Both the position numbers and the translations under genes were made by a program. DNA of 64,000 nucleotides from assembly GCA_934486875.1 (NCBI GenBank), contig CAKSPU010000002.1, forward strand, positions 1-64,000. The letters are read 5' to 3'. How positions within the stretch are numbered: the first letter of the stretch is position 1; every line of letters starts with the position of its first letter. Shown in pieces: positions 55,904-63,600 of the stretch. Source of the stretch: an uncultured Oscillospiraceae bacterium (GTDB lineage: Bacteria > Bacillota > Clostridia > Oscillospirales > Ruminococcaceae). Below the pieces are notes generated by a model that worked only from the letters and a program-made list of their open reading frames with translations, made no database searches and had not been told where the DNA came from.

Positions 55904-58345
55904 TTAAAACTCGGAAATTATGTTGCTGATGTCAAGGATAATGGTGATAGAGCCGTCGCCCAGAATGGAGCAGCCCGACATACCGTTCTGCTTGACGTTG
56001 AAGTTGTTGAGCAGGGGCGGGAAGGGCTTTACAACTACCTGCTGCTCGCCGATAAGCTCATCTGCAAGGAGGCAGGCGCATTTTCCGTCTGACTCCACAA
56101 GAATGATGATGCCCGAATAAAGGTCGCTGTCAGCGCCGTTAAGGTCATAAAGCTCGTACAGGCGGATAAGGGGATAGCATTCTCCTCTTATCATAACCAT
56201 TTCCTTGCCGTCGGTGTCACGGAGGACCTGATTGGGCTTTAGCTTGAAGGATTCCTTGATGTAGCTTATGGGGATAGTGAAAATAGAGCTGCCCACGGAA
56301 ACCTCCATACCGTCAACAATAGAGAGGGAGAGGGGTATCTTTATAATGAAGCTTGTGCCCTCGCCGAGCTTGGAGTCAACGGAAACAGTACCGCCGCACT
56401 TTTCGATGTTCTGGCGCACAACGTCCATTCCGACACCTCTTCCCGAATATTCGGTAACGGTCTCGTTGGTGGAGAAGCCGGGGAGCATTATAAGGTTGAG
56501 AGCTTCCTTTTCGGTGTATTCGGAACGGGGCTTTGTGAGTATGCCGTTCTTTTCTGCCTTGTCAAGGAGCTTCTCGGGGTTCATTCCCATACCGTCATCG
56601 GCAACGACTATAACTACCTCTCCCGAGGAGCTGTATGCGGAAAGGGTGATCTTTCCCTTTGCGCTCTTGCCCGCTGCGATACGGTCCTCTGCGTGTTCCT
56701 CGATGCCGTGGTCCATAGAGTTTCTTACCATATGCATAAGAGGGTCGTTCAGATTGTCGATGATAGACTTGTCAACTTCCGTTTCCTCGCCCTCGAATAC
56801 AAGGTCAACGTCCTTGTTCAGCTTTACCTTCATATCACGGACGATACGGGTCATTTTATTGAATGCGCCCGAAATGGGGACCATTCGGATAGACATTACG
56901 ATGTCCTGAAGCTCGGAATTGAGCTTTCTGAGCTGTCTTGCAGCCTTCTGGAAATTATCGAGGCGGAGACCCTTAAGGTCGGGGTTTGAAGTTACCATTG
57001 CTTCGGTGATAACAATTTCGCCCACCATATCAAGAAGCTGATCGAGCTTGTAGAGGTTTACGCTGATAAGAGACTGCTTTGCGGCTGACGGCTTGCCCTC
57101 GGTGTGCTTTTTCTCCGCAGGCTTTTCGGCAGCGGCAGGCTTTGCTTCCGCCTTTGGAGCGGCAGGAGCGGGTGCAGGGGCTGCCGCAGGCTGTGCAGGC
57201 TGTACTGCCTGTTCCGCCTGAGGAGCGGGTGCGGGAGCGGAAGCAGCGGCAGGGGTGTCCGAACCGTGCTTTATAACAGTGACCTTATCCACATTGGGGG
57301 TCTCTTCGATTATCTTTATGATAGCGTCATCGCCGTAGCCCGACTTGAAGTTGATGATGAAGCCGTTGTCTCTGATAATCCGGGCATCGGACTGATTTGT
57401 TTCGATGTCCGCAGGGGTGAATGCAAGCTGGTCGCACTCTTCACGGATATTGTTTATTACCATAAGAGCACGGAGATTTTCCATCTTGCAGTCCTCTACA
57501 AACTCCACCTTAACTGTGGTGAGGGTGTATGCGGGAACTTCAATGCTCTTCTGACCGCCCATAGAAACTATCTCGCAGGTCTTTACGTTCATAGTGCTGC
57601 CGATAAGACTGATAATGTCCTCGGGAGTGGTCTGTGCGGGGGTGAAATGAATGATAAAGCCGTTTTCAACGATGACCTTTGCGGTGTCGGAATTATCCTC
57701 AATGTCCTCGGGCTCGAATTTCAGCATCGAGCACTCGTTCCTGATGTTGTTGATAACGAGGAGAGCACGGAGATTTTCCATTTTGCAGTCCTCTTCAAAT
57801 GTGACCTTGACTGTGGTTGTGTTGTCGCCGCCGCCTGTGGTAACGGTCACCATTTCGCCTGCATCTGCTTCGGGAGCTGCTGCTTCGGGAGCTGCGGCGG
57901 CTGCGGGTGCGGCAGGTGCAGGGGCTGCTCCGCCGTTTTTGAGCATAGCCGCAAAGTCCTTTATCTTTGTCATAGTGTCGCTGAAATCGGTAGGTTCGCT
58001 GTCCTCGTCCTGAACGAGATCTATCTCCGCCTTAAGAAGGTCGGAGGCAGTGAACACAAGGTCATAAAGAGAGCGCATATCCGAGATAACGGGCTTATCC
58101 TCTCTTATTATGTAGAACATATCCTCGATAGCGTGGGCAAGGTGGGACATATTGTCAAGCCCCATCATAGCCGAAGAGCCTTTTATGGTATGCATTATAC
58201 GGAAGATCTCGTTGATCTCCTCTTCACCGAAGCTGTTTTCGTTTTCGGTCTTCATTAATATCTGGTCAAGCTGCTCCAGGAGCGAAGTGGTTTCAAATAT
58301 GTACATATCCACCATTGATTCCATACCTGCTTCAAACCGAGCCAT
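55904..58345 (-). CDS. cheA: Chemotaxis histidine kinase CheA with two P2-like domains
   Basis: Sensor kinase of the chemotaxis array; phosphorylates CheY and CheB. It has 813 residues (Bacillus 672): P1 with His52 in HTIKGSSAMMG; an Ala/Pro linker; two consecutive P2-like modules at about 178-263 and 276-361 (both begin TVKV-F-EDCKMENLRAL); a second Ala/Pro/Lys linker; then dimerisation P3, kinase P4 (DNLNDPLMHMVRNSMDHGIE, VADDGMGMNPEKL, FSTNETVTEYSGRGVGMDVV) and CheW-like P5. Heads the che operon. No cheY, cheC, cheD or receptor gene is in this window. Confidence 0.97.
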   Translation of the reverse strand: MARFEAGMESMVDMYIFETTSLLEQLDQILMKTENENSFGEEEINEIFRIMHTIKGSSAMMGLDNMSHLAHAIEDMFYIIREDKPVISDMRSLYDLVFTASDLLKAEIDLVQDEDSEPTDFSDTMTKIKDFAAMLKNGGAAPAPAAPAAAAAPEAAAPEADAGEMVTVTTGGGDNTTTVKVTFEEDCKMENLRALLVINNIRNECSMLKFEPEDIEDNSDTAKVIVENGFIIHFTPAQTTPEDIISLIGSTMNVKTCEIVSMGGQKSIEVPAYTLTTVKVEFVEDCKMENLRALMVINNIREECDQLAFTPADIETNQSDARIIRDNGFIINFKSGYGDDAIIKIIEETPNVDKVTVIKHGSDTPAAASAPAPAPQAEQAVQPAQPAAAPAPAPAAPKAEAKPAAAEKPAEKKHTEGKPSAAKQSLISVNLYKLDQLLDMVGEIVITEAMVTSNPDLKGLRLDNFQKAARQLRKLNSELQDIVMSIRMVPISGAFNKMTRIVRDMKVKLNKDVDLVFEGEETEVDKSIIDNLNDPLMHMVRNSMDHGIEEHAEDRIAAGKSAKGKITLSAYSSSGEVVIVVADDGMGMNPEKLLDKAEKNGILTKPRSEYTEKEALNLIMLPGFSTNETVTEYSGRGVGMDVVRQNIEKCGGTVSVDSKLGEGTSFIIKIPLSLSIVDGMEVSVGSSIFTIPISYIKESFKLKPNQVLRDTDGKEMVMIRGECYPLIRLYELYDLNGADSDLYSGIIILVESDGKCACLLADELIGEQQVVVKPFPPLLNNFNVKQNGMSGCSILGDGSITIILDISNIISEF

Positions 58346-58367
58346 TGTGTTTACCGTCCTTTCTGTG

Positions 58368-58394
58368 GGGCGCTTTTGCCTTGGGTGAGCGCCC
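58368..58394 (-). promoter_or_regulatory. Hairpin near the cheA ribosome-binding site
   Basis: Inverted repeat GGGCGCT/AGCGCCC lies 22-49 bases before the cheA ATG in its leader. Without a T-run it is not a terminator; it could affect translation or mRNA stability. Confidence 0.4.
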
Positions 58395-58492
58395 TTTGCG
58401 CAGAGATTTATTTATGTAATATCTGTATAAAACCAATCCCATATCCTGCCTTGTCTGTAAAATTTTACATCACGGCAGAACTATACATTTAT

Positions 58493-58521
58493 ATTATACT
58501 ATAAAAATCAGATTACTACAA
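58493..58521 (-). promoter_or_regulatory. Candidate cheA promoter
   Basis: Minus strand TTGTAG (58,516-58,521), 17-base spacer, TATAAT (58,493-58,498), giving a leader of about 140 bases. No sigma-28 match was found here. Confidence 0.6.
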
Positions 58522-58616
58522 GCTTATTTTTAAAGATAATATTTATAAGACTTGAAAAAAATCGAGGAGATTTTCGGCTATTTTTAACAAAAAAATAAAA
58601 AGCTATTATATAAACG

Positions 58617-58646
58617 TTGAAAAATGTGATGGGAATGTGATAAAAT
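58617..58646 (+). promoter_or_regulatory. Candidate ylqG-like promoter
   Basis: TTGAAA (58,617-58,622), 18-base spacer, TAAAAT (58,641-58,646), 42 bases before the TTG start. It diverges from the cheA promoter. Confidence 0.5.
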
Positions 58647-58687
58647 TAATCTGATTAAGTATTTCTTCATATCAAGGGGGGAGAAAA

Positions 58688-60589
58688 TTGTCAGAGCTTA
58701 TACAGATAACCACGCCCACCGCCCCGAGGGACTATGCCCAGAATAACAACAGCACCCGTCACAACGAGATACAGCAGAATCCTACGGGACAGGTCTTTGA
58801 CCTTGGCGACCAGACGAAAATAGTCAAGACCAACGACAGGGGAGGGGACAATGCGGAGCGCAACCTGAAGGACGACAGCGGCATACTTATGCGCTCCTCC
58901 GCAGATGCGATAAGAAATCCGTCCTCAGCCCTGAATGCGGCAAAGGAGCTTATATCAACAAAGGCACTGAACATTGTCCGTGAGAGCGGGGATACCGAAG
59001 CTCTGAGCAAGCTTACGGAGTTTGCTTCGGAGGTTATGCTCAGTCCGTCAAATCTTTCGCAGGATATGGCTGCCCAGCAGAAAAACGCCACTATTTACGG
59101 CGACAGGCTGTGGAGCGTTTTAAAGGAGCTTGCAGACCTTTCCGCCAAAAACGGATTTTCGGGAGCGGAGGAGCTCAGAGCCGCCCTCGGGGATTTTGCC
59201 AAGGCGGCGGCAGGCGTTTCCGCAAAGGACGAGATACTTAAGTCCCTGTCCGCAAATTTCAGATTTCTTTCGGCGGAAGCGGCACCGGGGAAAGCAGTCT
59301 CGGACGAGCTCCTTGCTGCATCAAAGGCGCTTTCGGGTCCCGATGCGGCGGCTAATTTCGCATCGCTGAAGCCCACTCTTTTAAAGCTTCTGGGGTACAC
59401 GGAAAACAGCCTGCTTTTAAATGACAATACTAAAAATCTGCTGCCTCTTATCGTCCATAATATGTCCCGCTACAATGATGACCCCGATGCTCTGCGAAAC
59501 AGCTTTGATTCACTTCTTATGATGACGGAGAGCCTTAATGTCCCGACGGAGCAGCTTGAAAAAATGGGACTTGACAAAAATATGACCCTCACCGATAATC
59601 TCGAAAGACTTTTTGACAGCTTTGTTAAAAATAACGAGTATCTTTCCCCCGAAGCAAAGCAGTCTGCGCTTATAAGCTCGGAGGAAGCGGCTCACGAGGC
59701 GCAGCTCCGTTCGTCTGTAAATCTCCTTGCGGCAGGGGCTAAGCATATGGCGGCACGTATCCCCGAGGATACTCTTTCAAAGGTGCTCTCAACGGTGGAT
59801 CTTACAAGTGGAGATGAAGCTGTGAGAAAGCTCCTCGGAGCGGTGATACCAAACACCCCGGGAATGAGAAATGCCCTCAGGAGCCTTTTTGACGAGCTTG
59901 AAGCCACCAAAGACCTTGATGCGCTCATCGACCGCCTTAACGTTATCCTTGAAAACATCGAGGGTGACAGCAGCGAGAATATGATAAGCCTTGCGCAGGG
60001 GCTGAACACCGCTCTCGGTGAAATGGCGCAGAGCGGGCAGTACAAAATTTCCGCCGCAACGTCAATGGAAACGCTGACGGATTTTCTCTCCAAAAACATT
60101 AACAGCAGCATTCTCCATTCGCTTTCGGGAGCGACACGCAGCGATATGGTGCAGAATATGCTGACGGCTCCCGGAGTTTTCACCCCTCTCATACATCAGT
60201 TCGTGCCCCTTGATGCTTTCGGCATAAGGGCATTCGGTGAGCTGTGGGTAGACCCGAAAGCGGAGGAGCTTATCGAAAACAGGAAAAAGGGCTCGGGAAA
60301 AGATGACGGGGCAGGCTCTCATATGCTGCTCTGCTTTGACATTGAGGACACGGGATATTTCGAGCTTGAAATATACGAAAAGGACAAGAATATGACGGTT
60401 ATGCTCCTGTGCCCCGAAAGAATGGAAAATGCCTTTGCGCCGATCAGGGAGACTATCCCGAAAATTGCGGAGGCAAACGGATATCACGTATCTGCGGCGC
60501 TGGTGGAGGGACTGAGGGAAAAGCGTTCCCTGGATCAGGTGTTCCCGAAGCTCGGAAATCAAAGGAGTGGGCTTAATGTCAAGGTCTGA
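58688..60589 (+). CDS. YlqG-like / FliK-like protein
   Basis: A 633-residue, Ala/Leu/Ser-rich, mostly helical protein without signal peptide. The C-terminal ~130 residues (LCFDIEDTGYFELEIYEKDK, then MTVMLLCPERM) look like the beta-rich end of FliK/YlqG-type proteins. It overlaps a gene for a free FlhB C-terminal domain, the ylqG-ylqH arrangement of Bacillus. FliK and FlhB together decide when export switches from hook to filament subunits; whether this pair does so is unproven. Start TTG at 58,688 with AAGGGGGGA upstream. Confidence 0.7.
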   Translation: MSELIQITTPTAPRDYAQNNNSTRHNEIQQNPTGQVFDLGDQTKIVKTNDRGGDNAERNLKDDSGILMRSSADAIRNPSSALNAAKELISTKALNIVRESGDTEALSKLTEFASEVMLSPSNLSQDMAAQQKNATIYGDRLWSVLKELADLSAKNGFSGAEELRAALGDFAKAAAGVSAKDEILKSLSANFRFLSAEAAPGKAVSDELLAASKALSGPDAAANFASLKPTLLKLLGYTENSLLLNDNTKNLLPLIVHNMSRYNDDPDALRNSFDSLLMMTESLNVPTEQLEKMGLDKNMTLTDNLERLFDSFVKNNEYLSPEAKQSALISSEEAAHEAQLRSSVNLLAAGAKHMAARIPEDTLSKVLSTVDLTSGDEAVRKLLGAVIPNTPGMRNALRSLFDELEATKDLDALIDRLNVILENIEGDSSENMISLAQGLNTALGEMAQSGQYKISAATSMETLTDFLSKNINSSILHSLSGATRSDMVQNMLTAPGVFTPLIHQFVPLDAFGIRAFGELWVDPKAEELIENRKKGSGKDDGAGSHMLLCFDIEDTGYFELEIYEKDKNMTVMLLCPERMENAFAPIRETIPKIAEANGYHVSAALVEGLREKRSLDQVFPKLGNQRSGLNVKV

Positions 60590-60857
60590 TAACAAAAAAA
60601 GTGCGGTTGCGCTGAAATACAATCCCGAAAAGGACTACAGCCCTATTGTTGTGGCTGCGGGACACGGTCACGCTGCGGAGCGGATAATCTCTCTTGCAGA
60701 TGAAAGCGGTGTGCCTATCTACAGAGATGACAGCGCTGCTGCGGTGCTCACGATGCTTGATGTGGGACAGGGTGTTCCCCCTGAGATGTACTCGGTGGTG
60801 GCGGCTATATATGTTGAGGTAATGAAGCTTGCAAAGGAGCGGCAGGAGGAGAAATAA
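60576..60857 (+). CDS. flhX: FlhB C-terminal domain homologue (FlhX/YlqH)
   Basis: A 93-residue protein matching only the cytoplasmic domain of FlhB: SAVALKYNPEKDYSPIVVAA, HAAERIISLADESGVPIY, and VGQGVPPEMYSVVAAIYVEV. The NPTH self-cleavage site of FlhB is absent, as in YlqH. An ATG at 60,576 with AAAGGAG at good spacing is preferred over the in-frame GTG at 60,567. It overlaps the ylqG-like gene by 14 bases. Confidence 0.88.
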   Translation: MSRSDNKKSAVALKYNPEKDYSPIVVAAGHGHAAERIISLADESGVPIYRDDSAAAVLTMLDVGQGVPPEMYSVVAAIYVEVMKLAKERQEEK

Positions 60858-60905
60858 CGGGCGATGTAAACTGACCGATAAATCGAAATTTGGGAGGGTG
60901 ATTAG

Positions 60906-61202
60906 ATGAAAACTTATACGATTTGTGGAAGTATGCGATTTGATAAAGAGATGAAGAAAATTGCTTATAACCTTGAAATCGGTAAAGGATATAATATATT
61001 GCAGTGTGTTTATTGTGAAGAAAATGTTATTCCAACAGATGAGGAACTTTCGCGACTTGCAGATGCTCATTACAGAAAAATCGACTTGAGCGACGGTATA
61101 TATGTTGTGAATATTGATGGATATATTGGGGAAGCGGTTAAAAAAGAAATTGAGTACGCCGAAAAACATGAGAAAGAAGTAGTGTATCATTACAATAGAT
61201 AA
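60906..61202 (+). CDS. Nucleoside 2-deoxyribosyltransferase-like small protein
   Basis: A 98-residue protein with an N-terminal strand-loop YTICGSMRF and a conserved block DLSDGIYVVNIDGYIGEAVK, then EIEYAEKHEKEVVY. This fits the Rossmann-like NDT/DUF4406 group, which binds nucleosides or nucleotides. It is clearly richer in A and T than its neighbours (codons such as ATA, AAA, TAT), so it may be acquired. Next to purine nucleoside phosphorylase, which would fit a nucleoside role. Substrate unknown. Confidence 0.7.
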   Translation: MKTYTICGSMRFDKEMKKIAYNLEIGKGYNILQCVYCEENVIPTDEELSRLADAHYRKIDLSDGIYVVNIDGYIGEAVKKEIEYAEKHEKEVVYHYNR

Positions 61203-61254
61203 ATTCCGATTTGTCAAACAAATTTCACATTAATAACCGAAAGGAAGTAAAAAA

Positions 61255-62085
61255 ATGTCAGAACGCTATGAAAGACTTGCGAAATGCTACGAAAGCTTTA
61301 AGGCAAAGGTGGACTTCACCCCGAAAATAGCCCTTATCCTCGGCTCGGGTCTTGGCGACTATGCCGACGGCATCGACATAAGGGCAACGCTTGATTACAA
61401 GGACATCGAGGGCTTTCCCGTGTCCACCGCCCCCGGTCATAAGGGTCGCTTCGTTTTCGGATATGTGGGCGATGTCCCCGTTGTCATAATGCAGGGACGT
61501 GTACATTATTATGAGGGCTATCCTATGGAGGACGTGGTGCTCCCCGTAAGACTTATGAAGCTTATGGGAGCTGAGGTGCTCTTTGTTACCAATGCCGCAG
61601 GCGGCGTAAACTGGCATTTCGAGTGCGGCGACTTTATGCTCATAAACGATCAGATATGTATGGCTCCCTCTCCGCTCATCGGTGAGAACCTTGACGAGCT
61701 TGGCCCCCGTTTCCCCGATATGAGCGAAATTTACAGCAAAAAGCTCCGTGATATCGTGAAAAAATCCGCCCGTGACCTTGATATCCCACTCAGAGAGGGC
61801 GTTTATATTCAGCTCACGGGTCCGAACTATGAATCTCCCTCGGAGGTCAGAATGGTGAGAACTCTCGGCGCAGACGCTGTGGGAATGTCCACCGCCTGCG
61901 AAGCCATTGCCGCAAATCATATGGGTATGAAAACTGTGGGGATCTCCTGCATCTCAAACCTTGCCTGCGGCGTGTCCAACCGCCCCCTCTCCCACGCAGA
62001 GGTGCAGGAGACTGCCGACAGGGTAGCGCCTCTTTTCAAGAAGCTCGTTACCGCATCGGTGCAGAACATCGCAAAGGAGTTGTAA
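61255..62085 (+). CDS. punA: Purine nucleoside phosphorylase (trimeric type)
   Basis: Splits inosine and guanosine to the base and ribose-1-phosphate; with Hpt (2,225-2,776) it completes purine salvage. It has 276 residues, the size of the trimeric PNP-I family: LILGSGLGDYADGI, PGHKGRFVFGYVGDVPVVIM, HYYEGYPMEDVVLPVR, FVTNAAGGVN and GPNYESPSEVRMVRTLGADA with VGMSTACEAI. A GAAAGGAAG site precedes the ATG. Confidence 0.96.
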   Translation: MSERYERLAKCYESFKAKVDFTPKIALILGSGLGDYADGIDIRATLDYKDIEGFPVSTAPGHKGRFVFGYVGDVPVVIMQGRVHYYEGYPMEDVVLPVRLMKLMGAEVLFVTNAAGGVNWHFECGDFMLINDQICMAPSPLIGENLDELGPRFPDMSEIYSKKLRDIVKKSARDLDIPLREGVYIQLTGPNYESPSEVRMVRTLGADAVGMSTACEAIAANHMGMKTVGISCISNLACGVSNRPLSHAEVQETADRVAPLFKKLVTASVQNIAKEL

Positions 62086-62537
62086 TGTCATTTATGACAT
62101 TCGTGATACGTGAAGCCGTATATGATGATCTTGACGGTCTCCTCGAGCTTTATACCCATCTTCACGGCAATCCCATTCCCGAAAAAAGCGAAAGGCTTGC
62201 AAAGCTGTGGGACGGCATTATGGCGGATAAGTCACATCATATCATCGTTGCGGAGGAGGACGGGAAAATAGTCTCCTCCTGCGTGTGCGTAATTATCCCG
62301 AATCTCACCCACGGTCAGCAGCCATATGCATTTGTGGAAAATGTTGTCACTCACCCCGATCACCGCAAAAAGGGGCTTGCATCGGGCTGCCTTGAATATG
62401 CGGGGAAAATTGCGGAGGCTGCGGGCTGCTACAAAATAATGCTCCTCACAGGCTCAAAGGAGGAAAGCACGCTCCGATTTTACGAACGTGCGGGCTTCAA
62501 CCGCAATGACAAGACCGCTTTTATCAGGTGGATATAA
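62085..62537 (+). CDS. GNAT family N-acetyltransferase
   Basis: A 150-residue acyltransferase. The acetyl-CoA site is around VENVVTHPDHRKKGLASGCL, then LLTGSKEESTLRFYERAGF, both typical of GNAT. The substrate cannot be told. The ATG overlaps the PNP stop (TAATG), so the two are coupled; GGAG lies 5-6 bases upstream. Confidence 0.9.
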   Translation: MSFMTFVIREAVYDDLDGLLELYTHLHGNPIPEKSERLAKLWDGIMADKSHHIIVAEEDGKIVSSCVCVIIPNLTHGQQPYAFVENVVTHPDHRKKGLASGCLEYAGKIAEAAGCYKIMLLTGSKEESTLRFYERAGFNRNDKTAFIRWI

Positions 62538-62637
62538 TGTTTGTATGACATTATGTAAAGTATTTCCTCTTAAAAACCGCCCGATTTGTGCAAAAGCTGA
62601 ATTTTGTATCCGAAAGCTGTTTTTTGCATAATTGCTA

Positions 62638-62666
62638 TTGCAATATGTGAAAACGGGTGGTATAAT
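62638..62666 (+). promoter_or_regulatory. Promoter of the ECF S-component gene
   Basis: TTGCAA (62,638-62,643), 17-base spacer, TATAAT (62,661-62,666). Confidence 0.7.
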
Positions 62667-62670
62667 ATAA

Positions 62671-62700
62671 TTGTATTGTATCCGAAGTTGTATTGTATCC
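62671..62700 (+). promoter_or_regulatory. Tandem repeat at the transcription start, likely operator
   Basis: TTGTATTGTATCC occurs twice, at 62,671-62,683 and 62,688-62,700, with a 17-base period, directly after the -10 box. A single TGTATCCGAAAG lies at 62,605-62,616, before the -35 box, and GATACAA at 63,374-63,380 after the gene. Placement suits binding of a repressor. Confidence 0.5.
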
Positions 62701-62732
62701 CGAAAGGGAATGATAACAAGGAGGATCTTTTT

Positions 62733-63311
62733 ATGAGGGAAAAAACAAGAGCACTTGTGGGAACAGGCATTCTTACGGCAATAGTTGCCGTTTTGCAGGC
62801 ACTTTCCGTAGGCATCAAGTTCGGTCCTTTCAGCATAACGTTTGTACTTATTCCAATAGTAGTCGGTGCGGCACTGTACGGATATAAGTCGGGTGCGTGG
62901 CTGGGCTTTGTTTTCGGAGCGGTCGTACTTTTCACCGATGCCGCTGCCTTTATGGCAATAAATGTTCCCGGAACTATCATCACCTGCCTTTCAAAGGGTA
63001 TTCTGGCAGGACTTGGCGCAGGTCTGGTATATAAGCTCCTTGAGGGCAAAAACCGCACTGCCGCCGTTATCACCGCCGCTGTGGTATGCCCCGTTATAAA
63101 TACGGGCGTGTTCCTTCTCGGCTGCACCGTGTTCTTTATGGACACCATTTCCCAGTGGGCACAGGGCGCAGGCTTTGCATCTGCGGGTGCTTACCTTATC
63201 TTCGGAATGGTTGGACTGAACTTTGTTGTTGAGTCCGTCACAAACATTCTTCTCAGCTCTGTTATCGTAAAGATACTGAACGTTGTGAAGAAGCCGGCGG
63301 CTGCAATGTAA
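62733..63311 (+). CDS. ECF transporter S component, substrate unknown
   Basis: A 192-residue integral membrane protein with about six helices (VGTGILTAIVAVLQALSVGI, then ITFVLIPIVVGAALYGYKSG), a shape and length typical of vitamin-binding S components that share a common EcfT/A module encoded elsewhere. No ATPase or EcfT gene lies nearby. Start ATG at 62,733 with AAGGAGG; the frame is open further upstream but across the promoter. The substrate (a vitamin, a queuosine precursor or a metal-free cofactor) cannot be told from sequence alone. Confidence 0.82.
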   Translation: MREKTRALVGTGILTAIVAVLQALSVGIKFGPFSITFVLIPIVVGAALYGYKSGAWLGFVFGAVVLFTDAAAFMAINVPGTIITCLSKGILAGLGAGLVYKLLEGKNRTAAVITAAVVCPVINTGVFLLGCTVFFMDTISQWAQGAGFASAGAYLIFGMVGLNFVVESVTNILLSSVIVKILNVVKKPAAAM

Positions 63312-63392
63312 GCCGCAATATCGGGGAGAAGCTGTATTGCTCTCCACCGGAATTTTAAAGTAAAATCAAATGTGATACAATACATATCGACG

Positions 63393-63422
63393 TAAAGCCG
63401 CAGACGAGTTTCTGCGGCTTTA
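63393..63422 (+). terminator. Terminator after the ECF S-component gene
   Basis: Perfect 12-bp inverted repeat TAAAGCCGCAGA/TCTGCGGCTTTA with a T-rich stretch (TTTTTTT) shortly after. 82 bases after the stop. Confidence 0.75.
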
Positions 63423-63515
63423 CGCTGATTTTTTTGATTTTATTTTATTTAGCATATTTTGTCAAATGTTTGTGAATGGTGCAGAAATATTCATAAAGAA
63501 TAACGGCAAAAGCTG

Positions 63516-63545
63516 TTGACTGTTATCCCCCGGATATACTATAAT
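63516..63545 (+). promoter_or_regulatory. Promoter of the KAEEK-repeat gene
   Basis: TTGACT (63,516-63,521), 18-base spacer, TATAAT (63,540-63,545), 56 bases before the TTG start. Confidence 0.65.
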
Positions 63546-63600
63546 TAAATTGTTGCATTATGCGTTTTAATAACAATTACATAAATGGATGTGAACTGAT

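Noticed and set aside
57104..58258. Plus-strand ORF of 384 codons opposite cheA
   Set aside because: Cys/Gly-rich antisense shadow of a clearly real gene, caused by the codon pattern of cheA.
58430..58660. Sigma-28 promoter before cheA
   Set aside because: A GCCGAAAA is present, but no TAAA at the right distance; the sigma-A type match is better.
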